DNA of 64,000 bases, taken from assembly GCA_030340625.1 (NCBI GenBank), contig JAOPHQ010005712.1, positions 57,501 through 121,500 of the forward strand, written 5' to 3'. Position 1 is the first letter of the stretch. Each line of letters starts with the position of its first letter. This DNA comes from Merluccius polli (lineage: Eukaryota; Chordata; Actinopteri; Gadiformes; Merlucciidae). The position numbers and the translations under genes were made by a program. Below the pieces are notes generated by a model. It was given only the letters and a program-made list of their open reading frames with translations, was not told where the DNA came from and did not search any database. This document shows positions 35,228 to 45,185 of this stretch, piece by piece.

Positions 35228-37587
35228 CGCGTGGGTTTTAACACACCACCGTGGACCTGTATTTGAGATTCAAAACGGTGAATCTCACCAGAAGCAGTTC
35301 CCGTTCACCGCCGCCATCATAAAGCTGTTGTTTTCCTGTGTAGCTTGATAAACGCAAAAAAAACAAAAAAAATTTATTTAATTTTTTTTGGAATTAATTA
35401 ATTAAAAAAAAAAAAAAAAAAAAGCTTGATAAACGCGGAAGAGCAGATCGGCGTTGACCAATAGTAGTTCTCTTGTATCCGCCGTCCAATCAGTGTGTAG
35501 TTTGATAAACGCAAAAAAAAATAATAATTTTTTTTTTTAAATTAATTAAAAAAAAAAAAATTTTTTAATTTTTTTTAAATTAATTAATAAAAAAAAATAA
35601 AAAAAAATAAAAAGCTTGATAAACGCGGAAGAGCAGATCGGCGTTAACCAATAGGAGTTCTCTTGTATCCGCCGTCCAATCAGTGTGTAGTTTGATAAAC
35701 GCAAAAAAAAAAAAAATAATAATAATAATAATAATAATTAATTTAAAAAATATATATATATATATATTTTTTTGAATTAATTAAAAATAAATAAATAAAA
35801 TAAAAAAAACCTTGATAAACGCGGAAGTGCAGATTGGCGTTGACCAATAGGAGTCCTCTTGTATCCGCCGTCCAATCAGACGACGGATATCTGTAGAGTT
35901 TGCCTGACAACAGCCTCGGGCCACTGACTAACCAACCTTAATTAGATCAAGTGGAAACACCTTTGACAGTAGTCAAAGAAACGGGTTACACAGCCGCCCC
36001 TCCCCCCACTACTCCAGTGGGGGGAGGGGGGCGGCTGCGCGTGTGTATTGATTGCCAACTGCCACTTTGTCCCTCACTCTGCTTCTCTCCAAACTGCCAC
36101 TATTCTCTATGAGGAAAGCAGGGCTGGCTTCAAACGGTCTAACTCAAAAAGTATACATGTCACAGCTTAGATATTTACACCGTAGGAATCCCGGGATTCA
36201 GGCGAACAGTTTGATATATAATATGTCTGTGTAGCTTACACTTGCAAGACACACTTGCAAGTTTAAAACAGGGGTCCGTTCTGCTTCTCTCTGAAAATAT
36301 TTGAAAATATTTGTATTGGAGTCAATGAGGAGAAGAGACAGACTGGCCGCACTTAGAGGCTGCTAATTCAAATTCTGTAAGTCTCTCTGATTATTTGAGC
36401 ACATTGTGAGAGACAGAACAAGTATGTCTACAAAACTGGAAAAAATCATGTGTGTAAAGTGTAAACTGTGGCCAGGAGCAGCGTGGAAAGAGAAAAAAAC
36501 TGGATTAATTTTGGGCTCTCTCCCACTCTAACCTGCACTCTGACACGAACATGCTACTTCTACTAATACAGTAGTCATAGAAACGGGTTACGCAGCCACC
36601 CCTCCCCCCACTACTCCAGTGGGGGGAGGGGGCGGCTGCGCGTGTGTATTGATTGCCAACTGCCACTTTGTCCCTCACTCTGCTTCTCTCCAAACTGCCA
36701 CTATTCTCTATGAGGAAAGCAGGGCTGGCTTCAAACGGTCTAACTCAAAAAGTATACATGTCACAGCTTAGATATTTACACCGTAGGAATCCCGGGATTC
36801 AGTCGAACAGTTTCGATATATAATATGTCTGTGTAGCTTACACTTGCAAGACACACTTGCAAGTTTAAAACAGGGGTCCGTTCTGCTTCTCTCTGAAAAT
36901 ATTTGAAAATATTTGTATTGGAGTCAATGAGGAGAAGAGACAGACTGGCCGCACTTAGAGGCTGCTAATTCAAATTCTGTAAGTCTCTCTGATTTTTTGA
37001 GCACATTGTGAGAGATAGAACAAGTATGTCTACAAAACTGGAAAAAAATCATGTGTGTAAAGTGTAAACTGTGGCCAGGAGCAGCGTGGAAAGAGACAAA
37101 ATCTGGATTAATTTTGGGCTCTCTCCCACTCTAACCTGCACTCTGGCGGGAAAAGGCGGGAACATTCCTCGCAATACACACCCATTATAATCTCATAATT
37201 TATCCCAAAATGATCATGGCCATTGATCAGTGATTGATTAAAAACGATATTACCTATCAAAACGTGGAATAGTACACCAAATACACAAGACTTGTGTCTA
37301 CTGTTTAATGTTCAAATTGAGTTTCTAGGTGAAAGTATGCCGGAGCAGCAGACAGCAGAAAAGTCTTGTTTTTTTTACCTCCTCCCATTCATTCTCTATG
37401 GGACTTTTTTCGCTGTTTTTCGCGACTTATGTCGCGAAAAATTCGTATTATTTTCACAAAAGTCTTAGCACACTTGCCCCGGAAGAGCCGCACGTTTTGA
37501 TACCTTTTTTGTGTATGTGTGACCAAAGCTGCGGGAGGAGAAGTCGACCGAAAAAACGTGTAAGAAACGTAAGAATAATAATAATAA
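34843..37587. repeat. Second copy of the 2.75-kb higher-order repeat
   Basis: It runs from CTAGAAAATTTCTAAAG to AATAATAATAATAA and includes in order the CA/TG segment, the GATAAACGC tandem repeats (35344-35880), two satellite units (35985 and 36570) and the GGCGGGAAAAGG segment. The same order, expanded by insertions and extra satellite units, is present at 16550-34842. At 37588 CTAG recurs but is followed by AAAATGCATTTCC, a different sequence. Confidence 0.75.
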
Positions 37588-37679
37588 CTAGAAAATGCAT
37601 TTCCTGCAGAAAACGCGTGTGAATGCTGGAAGCTGAATGATAAGCTCAAAGCAGAAATATAAAATGAATTGATCTGAAG

Positions 37680-38052
37680 AATCTGAAAGTAGTAGTAGAA
37701 GCTGAAATAGTAGAAGAATCTGAAAGTAGTAGTAGAAGCTGAAATAGTAGAAGAATCTGAAAGTAGTAGTAGAAGCTGAAATAGTAGAAGAATCTGAAAG
37801 TAGTAGTAGAAGCTGAAATAGTAGAATAATCTGAAAGTAGTAGTAGAAGCTGAAATAGTAGAAGAATCTGAAAGTAGTAGTAGAAGCTGAAATAGTAGAA
37901 GAATCTGAAAGTAGTAGTAGAAGCTGAAATAGTAGAAGAATCTGAAAGTAGTAGTAGAAGCTGAAATAGTAGAAGAATCTGAAAGTAGTAGTAGAAGCTG
38001 AAATAGTAGAAGAATCTGAAAGTAGTAGTAGAAGCTGAAATAGTAGAATTAT
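37680..38052. repeat. 37-bp minisatellite, about 10 units
   Basis: The unit contains AGTAGTAGTAGAAGCTGAAA and TAGTAGAAGAATCTGA, with near-perfect periodicity (successive CTGAAAGTAG at 37683, 37720 and so on). Degenerate units continue to about 38140. Because the unit has no stop on the minus strand in any of the three frames, a long open frame results, which I do not count as a gene. Confidence 0.9.
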
Positions 38053-38278
38053 CAAAGTAGTAGAAGTAGTTGAAATTGTAGTAGTAGCTGAAATAGTAGA
38101 AGAATCTGAAATAGTAGAAGTAGCTGAAAGTAGTAGTAGCCGAATTAGTAATACTAATAGCTTTAATTGTTTGATCGATGGGAAACGGTTGAAATTTGAA
38201 TTAGTTACGACGTAAAGCATTGGGAGAATAAGAGGCTGGGCGGCCGTCCGCCCATTGATTTATATTGGAAAAATAAAT

Positions 38279-39236
38279 GTCCATCCATCCATCCATCCAT
38301 TTTCTTCCGCTTATCCGGGGTCGGGTCGCGGGGGCAGCAGCCTAAGCAGGGAAGCCCAGACTTCCCTTTCCCCAGCTACTTCGGCCAGCTCTTCCTGGGG
38401 GATCCCGAGGCGTTCCCAGGCCAGCCGAGAGACATAGTCTCTCCAGCGTGTCCTGGGTCTTCCCCGGGGTCTCCTACCAGTGGGACGTGCCCTGAACACC
38501 TCACCAGGGAGGCGTCCGGGAGGCATCCTAACTAGATGCCCGAGCCACCTCATCTGGCTCCTCTCAACGCGGAGGAGTAGCGGGTCTACTCCGAGCTCCT
38601 CCCGGATGACCGAGCTTCTCACCCTATCTCTAAGGGAGAGCCCAGCCACCCTGCGGAGGAAGCTCATTTCGGCCGCTTGTACTCGCGATCTCGTTCTTTC
38701 GGTCATTACCCAAAGCTCATGACCATAGGTGAGGGCAGGAACGTAGATCGACTGGTAAATCGAGAGCTTTGCCTTTCGGCTCAGCTCCCTCTTCACCACG
38801 ACGGATCCGTGCAGAGTCCGCATTACTGCAGACGCCGCACCGATCCGCCTGTCGATCTCCCGCTCCATCCTCCCCTCACTCGTGAACAAGACCCCGAGGT
38901 ACTTGAACTCCTCCACTTGGGGCAGGATCTCATCCCCGACCCGGAGGGTGCACTCCACCCTTTTCCGGTTGAGGACCATGGACTCGGACTTGGAGGTGCT
39001 GATTCTCATCCCGACCGCTTCACACTCGGCTGCGAACCTGTCCAGCGAGAGTTGGAGGTCACGGTCTGATGAAGCCATCAGGACCACATCATCCGCAAAA
39101 AGCAGAGACCCAATCCTGAGGTCACCAAACCGGACCCCCTCAACGCCCTGGCTGTGCCTAGAAATCCTGTCCATAAAAATTACGAACAGGATCGGTGACA
39201 AAGGGCAGCCCTGGCGGAGTCCAACCCTCACTACAA
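38279..39236 (-). pseudogene. Rex3/RTE-type LINE, 3' part of reverse transcriptase gene
   Basis: On the minus strand an open frame of about 306 residues begins in RVGLRQGCPLSPILF, has the catalytic FADDVVLMA, and continues through FKYLGVLFTSEG and the ALTYGHELW and RRVAG region to the end of the RT C-terminus. It ends at RPDPG, and the DNA finishes with a GATG-type tandem tail (CCATCCATCC on the plus strand at 38280-38300), typical of Rex3. The 5' part (endonuclease and first RT motifs) is missing, as usual for truncated LINE copies. The frame has no stop within the retained part, so it is a young copy. Confidence 0.85.
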
Positions 39237-40018
39237 TTTACTATTGCGGGCACCCCGTCCCCCCCCCCCCCCGCCGGCCGTAGGTCCGCGCGTGTTTGTG
39301 TTACTATTGCGGGCACCCCCCCCCAGCCGTAGGTCCGCGGTGTGTTTGTGTTACTATTGGGGGCAGCCCCCCCCCCCCCCGGCCGTAGGTCCGCGGTGTG
39401 TTTGTGTTACTATTGGGGGCAGCCCCCCCCGGCCGTAGGTCCGCGGTGTGTTTGTGTTACTATTGCGGGCACCCCCCGGCCGTAGGTCCGCGGTGTGTTT
39501 GTTTGTGTTACTATTGCGGGCACCCCCCCCCGTAGGTCCGCGGTGTGTTTGTTTGTGTTACTATTGCGGGCACCCCCCCCCGTAGGTCCGCGGTGTGTTT
39601 GTTTGTGTTACTATTGCGGGCACCCCCCGGCCGTAGGTCCGCGGTGTGTTTGTTTGTGTTACTATTGCGGGCACCCCCCCCCCCCCCCCCCGTAGGTCCG
39701 CGGTGTGTTTGTTTGTGTTACTATTGCGGGCACCCCCCGGCCGTAGGTCCGCGGTGTGTTTGTTTGTGTTACTATTGCGGGCACCCCCCGGCCGTAGGTC
39801 CGCGGTGTGTTTGTTTGTGTTACTATTGCGGGCACCCCCCGGCCGTAGGTCCGCGGTGTGTTTGTTTGTGTTACTATTGCGGGCACCCCCCCCCGTAGGT
39901 CCGCGGTGTGTTTGTTTGTGTTACTATTGCGGGCACCCCCCCCCCGTAGGTCCGCGGTGTGTTTGTTTGTGTTACTATTGCGGGCACCCCCCCCCCCCGT
40001 CGGCCGTAGCTCCGCGGT
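39237..40018. repeat. C-rich minisatellite of about 50-62-bp units
   Basis: Fifteen or so units contain GTAGGTCCGCGGTGTGTTTG then TTACTATTGCGGGCACC and a C-run of 6 to 19 bases. Early units have one GTTT, later ones GTTTGTTT. C-run length varies most between units. It directly follows the truncated 5' end of the Rex3 copy. Similar CCGGACCTACGACCGACGGG units occur inverted at 61393-61570. Confidence 0.88.
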
Positions 40019-40426
40019 GACGCCATGACGCTCGAACGTGAACGTCGTTTTACGGCAGCGGAAGATTTACGACAGCCAGCATACAGACAGTGAGCAATGG
40101 ACTTCACATGATATTATTCACAACTCGGATTAATTTAATGAAACCCATTGATTCTTTTGATCGGTGGACCCCCTTTGATTGGATATTATGGGATATACAA
40201 GTCTGTACATTTTTTGAACGAAGGTAAACGATTGAGAATTGATTTAGTTAGGCCAGAGATCAATGTGTAATCGATGTGTAAACTGTGATTCTGAATAAAT
40301 ATAAATGCTATCGAAATTTAGTTTGGATATCGTTATTATTGAATATACAAATCTGTAGATTAGTGACATTTTTTGAATGAAGGTTAGCGGTTGAAATGTG
40401 AATGAATTAGTTACGACGTGTTAAAC
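40019..40426. other. Unique-looking A/T-rich spacer
   Basis: After the C-rich array the sequence has no open frame of note. It shares the phrases GAACGAAGGTAAACG and TTGAATGAAGGTTAGCGGTT with the following 250-bp repeats, so it is probably a degenerate extension of them. Nothing else was seen. Confidence 0.5.
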
Positions 40427-41160
40427 AGTGGAAGGTCCGCCGGTTACAATGGGACGAACGGTAGAATATGACGATTTGAAACTAAAACTGCGATACAGAA
40501 AAAAGTATAACAGCTATCGAAATTTCGTGAACACGGCTAGATAGATACAAATCTCTAGATTTGTTTAATTGTTTGAACGATGGGAAACGGTTGAAATTTG
40601 AAATAGTTACGACGTAAAGCAGCGGAAGTAAACAGTGGAAGGTCCGCCGGTTACAATGGGACGAACGGTAGAATATGACGATTTGAAACTAAAACTGCGA
40701 TACAGAAAAAAGTATAACAGCTATCGAAATTTCGTGAACACGGCTAGATAGATACAAATCTCTAGATTTGTTTAATTGTTTGAACGATGGGAAAAGGTTG
40801 AAATTTGAATTAGTTACGACGTAAAGAATGTGAAGAATTAAGAGGCTGGGCGGACGGCGAAGCCGTCCGCCGCAGTAAAGCAGCGGAAGTAAACAGTGGA
40901 AGGTCCGCCGGTTACAATGGGACGAACGGTAGAATATGACGATTTGAAACTAAAACTGCGATACAGAAAAAAGTATAACAGCTATCGAAATTTCGTGAAC
41001 ACGGCTAGATAGATACAAATCTCTAGATTTGTTTAATTGTTTGAACGATGGGAAAAGGTTGAAATTTGAATTAGTTACGACGTAAAGAATGTGAAGAATT
41101 AAGAGGCTGGGCGGACGGCTTCGCCGTCCGCCCATTGATTTGTATTGGAAAAATAAAGGT
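40427..41160. repeat. Tandem repeat of about 200-260 bp with GC-rich hairpins
   Basis: Three units contain GTGGAAGGTCCGCCGGTTAC, GACGATTTGAAACTAAAACT and CACGGCTAGATAGATACAAA. Between and after them sit hairpins GGCGGACGGC-GAA-GCCGTCCGCC (40850-40872) and GGCGGACGGC-TTC-GCCGTCCGCC (41108-41131), identical arms with complementary loops. A loop-less relative is at 38238. No gene was seen. Confidence 0.8.
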
Positions 41161-41379
41161 GGAAAAAGTAGAATAATTTGAAAAGTTGAATTAATATGAA
41201 AAATGTGAATAGATAGCCATCATGTCGTAATAAATATGAACATTTTGATATTTGAATGGTTTCTGTAGCTGAAAATATGAAGAAGGAGAAGAGTGCCAAA
41301 AAACGGGCGGAAGAAGAATAAAAATAAAAATAAAAATAAAAATAAAAATAATAAAGATTCAGATATCTAGAGTGTGAAT

Positions 41380-41768
41380 GCTCCAGCATTCACACTAATA
41401 ATAAGCCCGGTGGATAATAGATAGTGTGCTTTCAGGCACACTCAATAAGCCCGGTGGATAATAGATAGTGTGCTTTCAGGCACACTCAATAAGCCCGGTG
41501 GATAATAGATAGTGTGCTTTCAGGCACACTCAATAATAATAATAAGCCCGGTGGATAATAGATAGTGTGCTTTCAGGCACACTCAATAAGCCCGGTGGAT
41601 AATAGATAGTGTGCTTTCAGGCACACTCAATAAGCCCGGTGGATAATAGATAGTGTGCTTTCAGGCACACTCAATAAGCCCGGTGGATAATAGATAGTGT
41701 GCTTTCAGGCACACTCAATAATAAGCCCGGTGGATAATAGATAGTGTGCTTTCAGGCACACTCAATAA
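41380..41768. repeat. Array of about 46-bp hairpin units
   Basis: After AGTGTGAATGCTCCAGCATTCACACT (hairpin, 41371-41396) come eight copies of AATAAGCCCGGTGGATAATA followed by GATAGTGTGCTTTCAGGCACACTC, in which AGTGTGC and GCACACT form a stem with a TTTCAG loop. Some junctions have extra AATAAT. No spacers vary as a CRISPR array would. Confidence 0.88.
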
Positions 41769-42068
41769 AGAGAAGAAAAAATCCACACAATAACAATAGT
41801 GCTCGGTGCACAGCTTTAGCTGTAGGGGACCAGTGCTCGGTGCGATGGCACCGTGGCACTAATAATAATAAGAAAAAAATCCACGGGATAACAAGAGTGC
41901 TCGGTGCGATGGCACCGTGGCACTAATAATAATAATAATAAGAAAAAAATCCACGGGATAACAAGAGTGCTCGGTGCGATGGCACCGTGGCACTAATAAG
42001 AAAAAAATCCACGGGATAACAAGAGTGCTCGGTGCGAAGCACCGAGCACTCTTGTTATCCCGTGGATT
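41769..42068. repeat. Second hairpin family ending in a perfect 30-bp-arm palindrome
   Basis: Three or four units carry ATCCACGGGATAACAAGAGT and GTGCTCGGTGCGATGGCACC, spaced by AATAATAAGAAAA. The last one is a perfect inverted repeat at 42006-42068, two 30-bp arms (AATCCACGGGATAACAAGAG...CTCGGTGC) around GAA. Gene C intron 1 resumes directly after it at 42069. Confidence 0.88.
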
Positions 42069-42362
42069 CTGGCACAGGCAGAATGCTTAAGTACACCATG
42101 AAATGACCATATTCATTCACTTGTTTTCCAGCTCATTTCTACAGTCATACTATTCACTTATTAACAATGGATTCCAAAAAATTAAAAATAAAATCAGTTT
42201 ATTAGTTAGGTTTACATCCATTTCCAAGCTTGGGTCTGACTCATTTGTGATGGTTAAGTGTCAGTAGGTAATAGCTAAAATATTTCAATGTTTCACATTC
42301 ATACCATGATTGACTGGCCAATGGAAGTGCATTACAACGTATGGCTGACATTCACATCTCAT

Positions 42363-42394
<32 letters not shown>

Positions 42395-42693
42395 TCAAAC
42401 ACTGATGGTGCAGGTGAGGAGTAATAAGGGTTTGCTGTCTGACTCTTGCTCATGGAGAAAAAGTGTTTCCTCAACTCTCACACTTAGGTTCTTGAGTAAC
42501 CACAGCCTGCATTAGGCTGCGGTTACTCAGGGACCATCATGCCAACGCCCCATCATTGTTGGGGTGTTGGCAGGCAGGGAAACATTTTGTGGTCCAGTTG
42601 GCAATATGTCATTCAAATCTTCTTACTTTTTAGTTATGATGCAGGCATTGGATTTGTTATAGCACATGCTCATTCGTATTCATATATACATAT
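42069..42693 (-). other. Gene C intron 1 resumed
   Basis: From GGCACAGGCAGAATGCTTAAG the sequence follows 8581-9190 of gene B, with CA run length and small indels different. This fixes the right edge of the repeat block. It ends at the left target duplication ATACATAT of the next element (42686-42693). No exon was seen; exon 2, which should lie just left of 42069, is absent. Confidence 0.85.
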
Positions 42694-43851
42694 TAGGGAT
42701 GGGCATAATTAATCGATGATCGATCATTGATCGTTAAGAAATGTGTCGATCAATTTATATTGTTATCGATCAAAAGGACGTTGTGTTGCTGTGAGTCTTG
42801 AAGCGGTGCGGTGATCGCGGCTTTAGTTCCCCGTGTCTGATCGCTGTAATTCGGAGCGTGAATATCGGTTGAATATCAAATATATTTCTAACTTTAAAAA
42901 ACACTTTTAGTATTTTTAAGACGATAGCCGCACATCCCTCGTAACTACGCCGTGAAGGTGAACCCTCCCGGACTCCGCTATGAACATGAACCGCTCCGCC
43001 GGAAGAGCCGCACATCCAGACGCACCGGACACCACAATACCAACACACATGTTTTACATTTGATTTTAAATAAAGTTGTGTGCAGTTATACGGTTAAATA
43101 CGATTATTGATTAATGACCGATCGCGTACTGCGGTCAAGACAGACGTCTCTCGGTTTCGCGTGGTCAAGCCAGCCGCTCCAACATTTTCAATTATTCCAT
43201 AACTGTGACATTTTAGCAAAACGTTCAGCCTCATATATGTTTTCTGACTAAGGTATTGCTTTTAGACAGTTCATGCAATTGTTTCTAAATGTGTGACTCA
43301 TCTTTTTGTTGCGAGCCTTTTCCGAGCGCCGGCTGCATATTGTTTGGGCATATGTCGGCCTTTTTTTTCAAAACAGTTATACAGTTTAATGCCCACTTTT
43401 ACTGCCTTGTTTGATTATTGTTGGCCGATAAGTAGGCTACTTATTGTAATTGGAATACAGATGTAGTCTTGTTGAATCGTTTCCAAACCTTTAAGAGCGC
43501 ATAGGCACATTGTTCGGCTTTTACGAGCGCCGCATAGGCCTATAACCAGGGACGGGCTGCCATAGGGAGGTTCGGCCGGACGATTTCAGGCCGATTATTT
43601 TTTATTTTTTATTTTGTGTATTATTATTTTTGGGCCGGTCCAGATTATTGGGCCGGTCCAGGACTGTCATAATACGTCGGTCGTACGGGGTGCGCTACAA
43701 ACGCGCACCCCCCCCCCCCCCCCGTCAACAATCGAGCACCTCCCCCACCCCCCCCCACCCCCCAAAAAAATAATAATAACGATTAATCGATCATTGATCG
43801 ATAATTCTAGCGATGATCGATCAAGGACATTTATTCGAATGACCATCCCTA
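42694..43851. mobile_element. Non-autonomous hAT element
   Basis: The 1158-bp element starts TAGGGATGGGCATAATTAATC and ends CGAATGACCATCCCTA. Its left 8-bp duplication is ATACATAT (42686-42693); the right one is ATACATA at 43852-43858 plus T at 51050, split by the next element. CGATCATTGATCG-type repeats crowd both ends. No transposase was seen; a C-run with CA lies at 43707-43762. Confidence 0.85.
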
Positions 43852-44070
43852 ATACATACACTGTAAACCCGAATAAGTTCAGAAAACTCAAAATATTTGC
43901 TGTAACTGATTACGTAAGAACTTTTAAGTTATCATAATAAATGTTTTGAGTTACAATATACTTAAAAAATGTGTGTTCAGTTGACTTAATTTATATTCTA
44001 AGTTCAATGTAACTTTTTAAATTTTCATAAATATCAATTACTTTTATTAACTATTACTAATCAAAACATA

Positions 44071-45050
44071 CTATATATTTACCTGTGACTGCATTCGCAA
44101 GGCCGGCCAGTTCTCCAGGAATTCCCGCACCCCTGGACTTCCTTGAACAATGTGTTGCCGGCGAAGGGCAAAGGTTGTGTGCATGAGTTTTTCTATCAGT
44201 ATCTGGTCTCTCTCAGTCTTTTCAGTCTCTTGTGTGATTTGTACTCTCATTTCCTCCAAGGTTGCCTCATTCTCTCCCGTGGGGAAGTTGGGCAGGAAAT
44301 TCACCTCGGCTCTTTTTGCTCTTTTGATGTTGGAATGAGGATGGTCGTTTTCAGGGTTGGTTCGGCTCCTCTTGCCTGCATTGATGGAGACCTCCGCACA
44401 ACCAGATCTGGCCAACTTTGTGCGAAAATTCCCCATCTTGAACTTCAAGGCCACCTTCCATCCATACCATCCATTCTTACTCCCATGTTCTTTGAGGCAT
44501 GGATGAGCTGCTACTAGAGCTTCAGCAGCCATAGCCACTTCCTTGTCATGTGGATATGGCTTGAAGTTGTACATCGTTTCAGCCATGTTTTCCAGGATAT
44601 TGTGTTTTTGAGGTGTTTTTGAGGTAATTTCAGTGTCTTCCCAGAACTTTCAAAGGCAGCATTTCCCTGCGCACATACATGCTCAACTTCATAAGAAAAA
44701 GTTGGCACAGGGAAACAATCTGGCCAATTTTTCTGACGCTGTCTTAAAGGGACATGCGGTAGTATGTCTGTGTCTGAGCTTCCAGTGGAGGATACATCAC
44801 TTTCCGATCTCACCACTTTCAGTGTTCCTTTTTCAGGGAGCTCCTGAATATCCATAAGAACACTGAGCTGTCCATCGAAGTCAGGGTCTTCATATTGAAG
44901 GGTAAACTCACAGTCCAGCCTTGGCTTAAACGTCTCTTGCATTATATTCTTGAGCTCTTCTACTGACTGTGGTCGCTCGGTTAGAATGAGCTTCATGGCA
45001 AGATCTGTTGCAACACAAACACGGAGCACAAATTTCTGCAGAGGAGCCAT
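44071..45050 (-). pseudogene. Second gene of the CMC element (SAMD3-like style), frameshifted
   Basis: One frame from 45050 encodes MAPLQKFVLRVCVATDL...FTLQYEDPDFDGQLSVLMDI, resembling a PB1-like fold segment. A second frame from about 44600 to 44071 continues YPHDKEVAMAAEALVAAHP...GWYGWKVALKFKMGNFRTKL and ...VNFLPNFPTGENEATLEEMR. The two overlap in different frames near 44514-44600, so a frameshift separates what looks like one protein. This architecture is common in fish predictions named SAMD3-like; its role in transposition is not known to me. Confidence 0.55.
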
Positions 45051-45185
45051 ATCTTGATGTGTTGATGTGCTGTAACAACAACAAAAAACAGTTAGTAAAT
45101 AGAGTTAGTTTCATTGTGATTAAGAACCATCTTTGAACAAAGTTATTAGCCATTTACCTTAAATGAGCTGATTCAGTGTAGTAAG

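Noticed and set aside
16550..37590. Helitron identity of the CTAG-bounded repeat
   Set aside because: CTAG at the joins is suggestive, but there is no terminal hairpin close by, no clear TC start and no Rep/helicase gene, so I leave the class open.
37588..38220. 210-codon minus-strand frame
   Set aside because: It is the 37-bp minisatellite read through in rotating frames, with no start context or splice structure.
38480..39283. Plus-strand frames opposite the Rex3 reverse transcriptase
   Set aside because: They are antisense shadows of the RT frame.
39244..40020. Frames with CVCVTIAG-type repeats
   Set aside because: They arise from the C-rich minisatellite on either strand.
41380..42068. 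CRISPR-like regular repeats
   Set aside because: The units are contiguous hairpins without variable spacers, in a eukaryotic genome.
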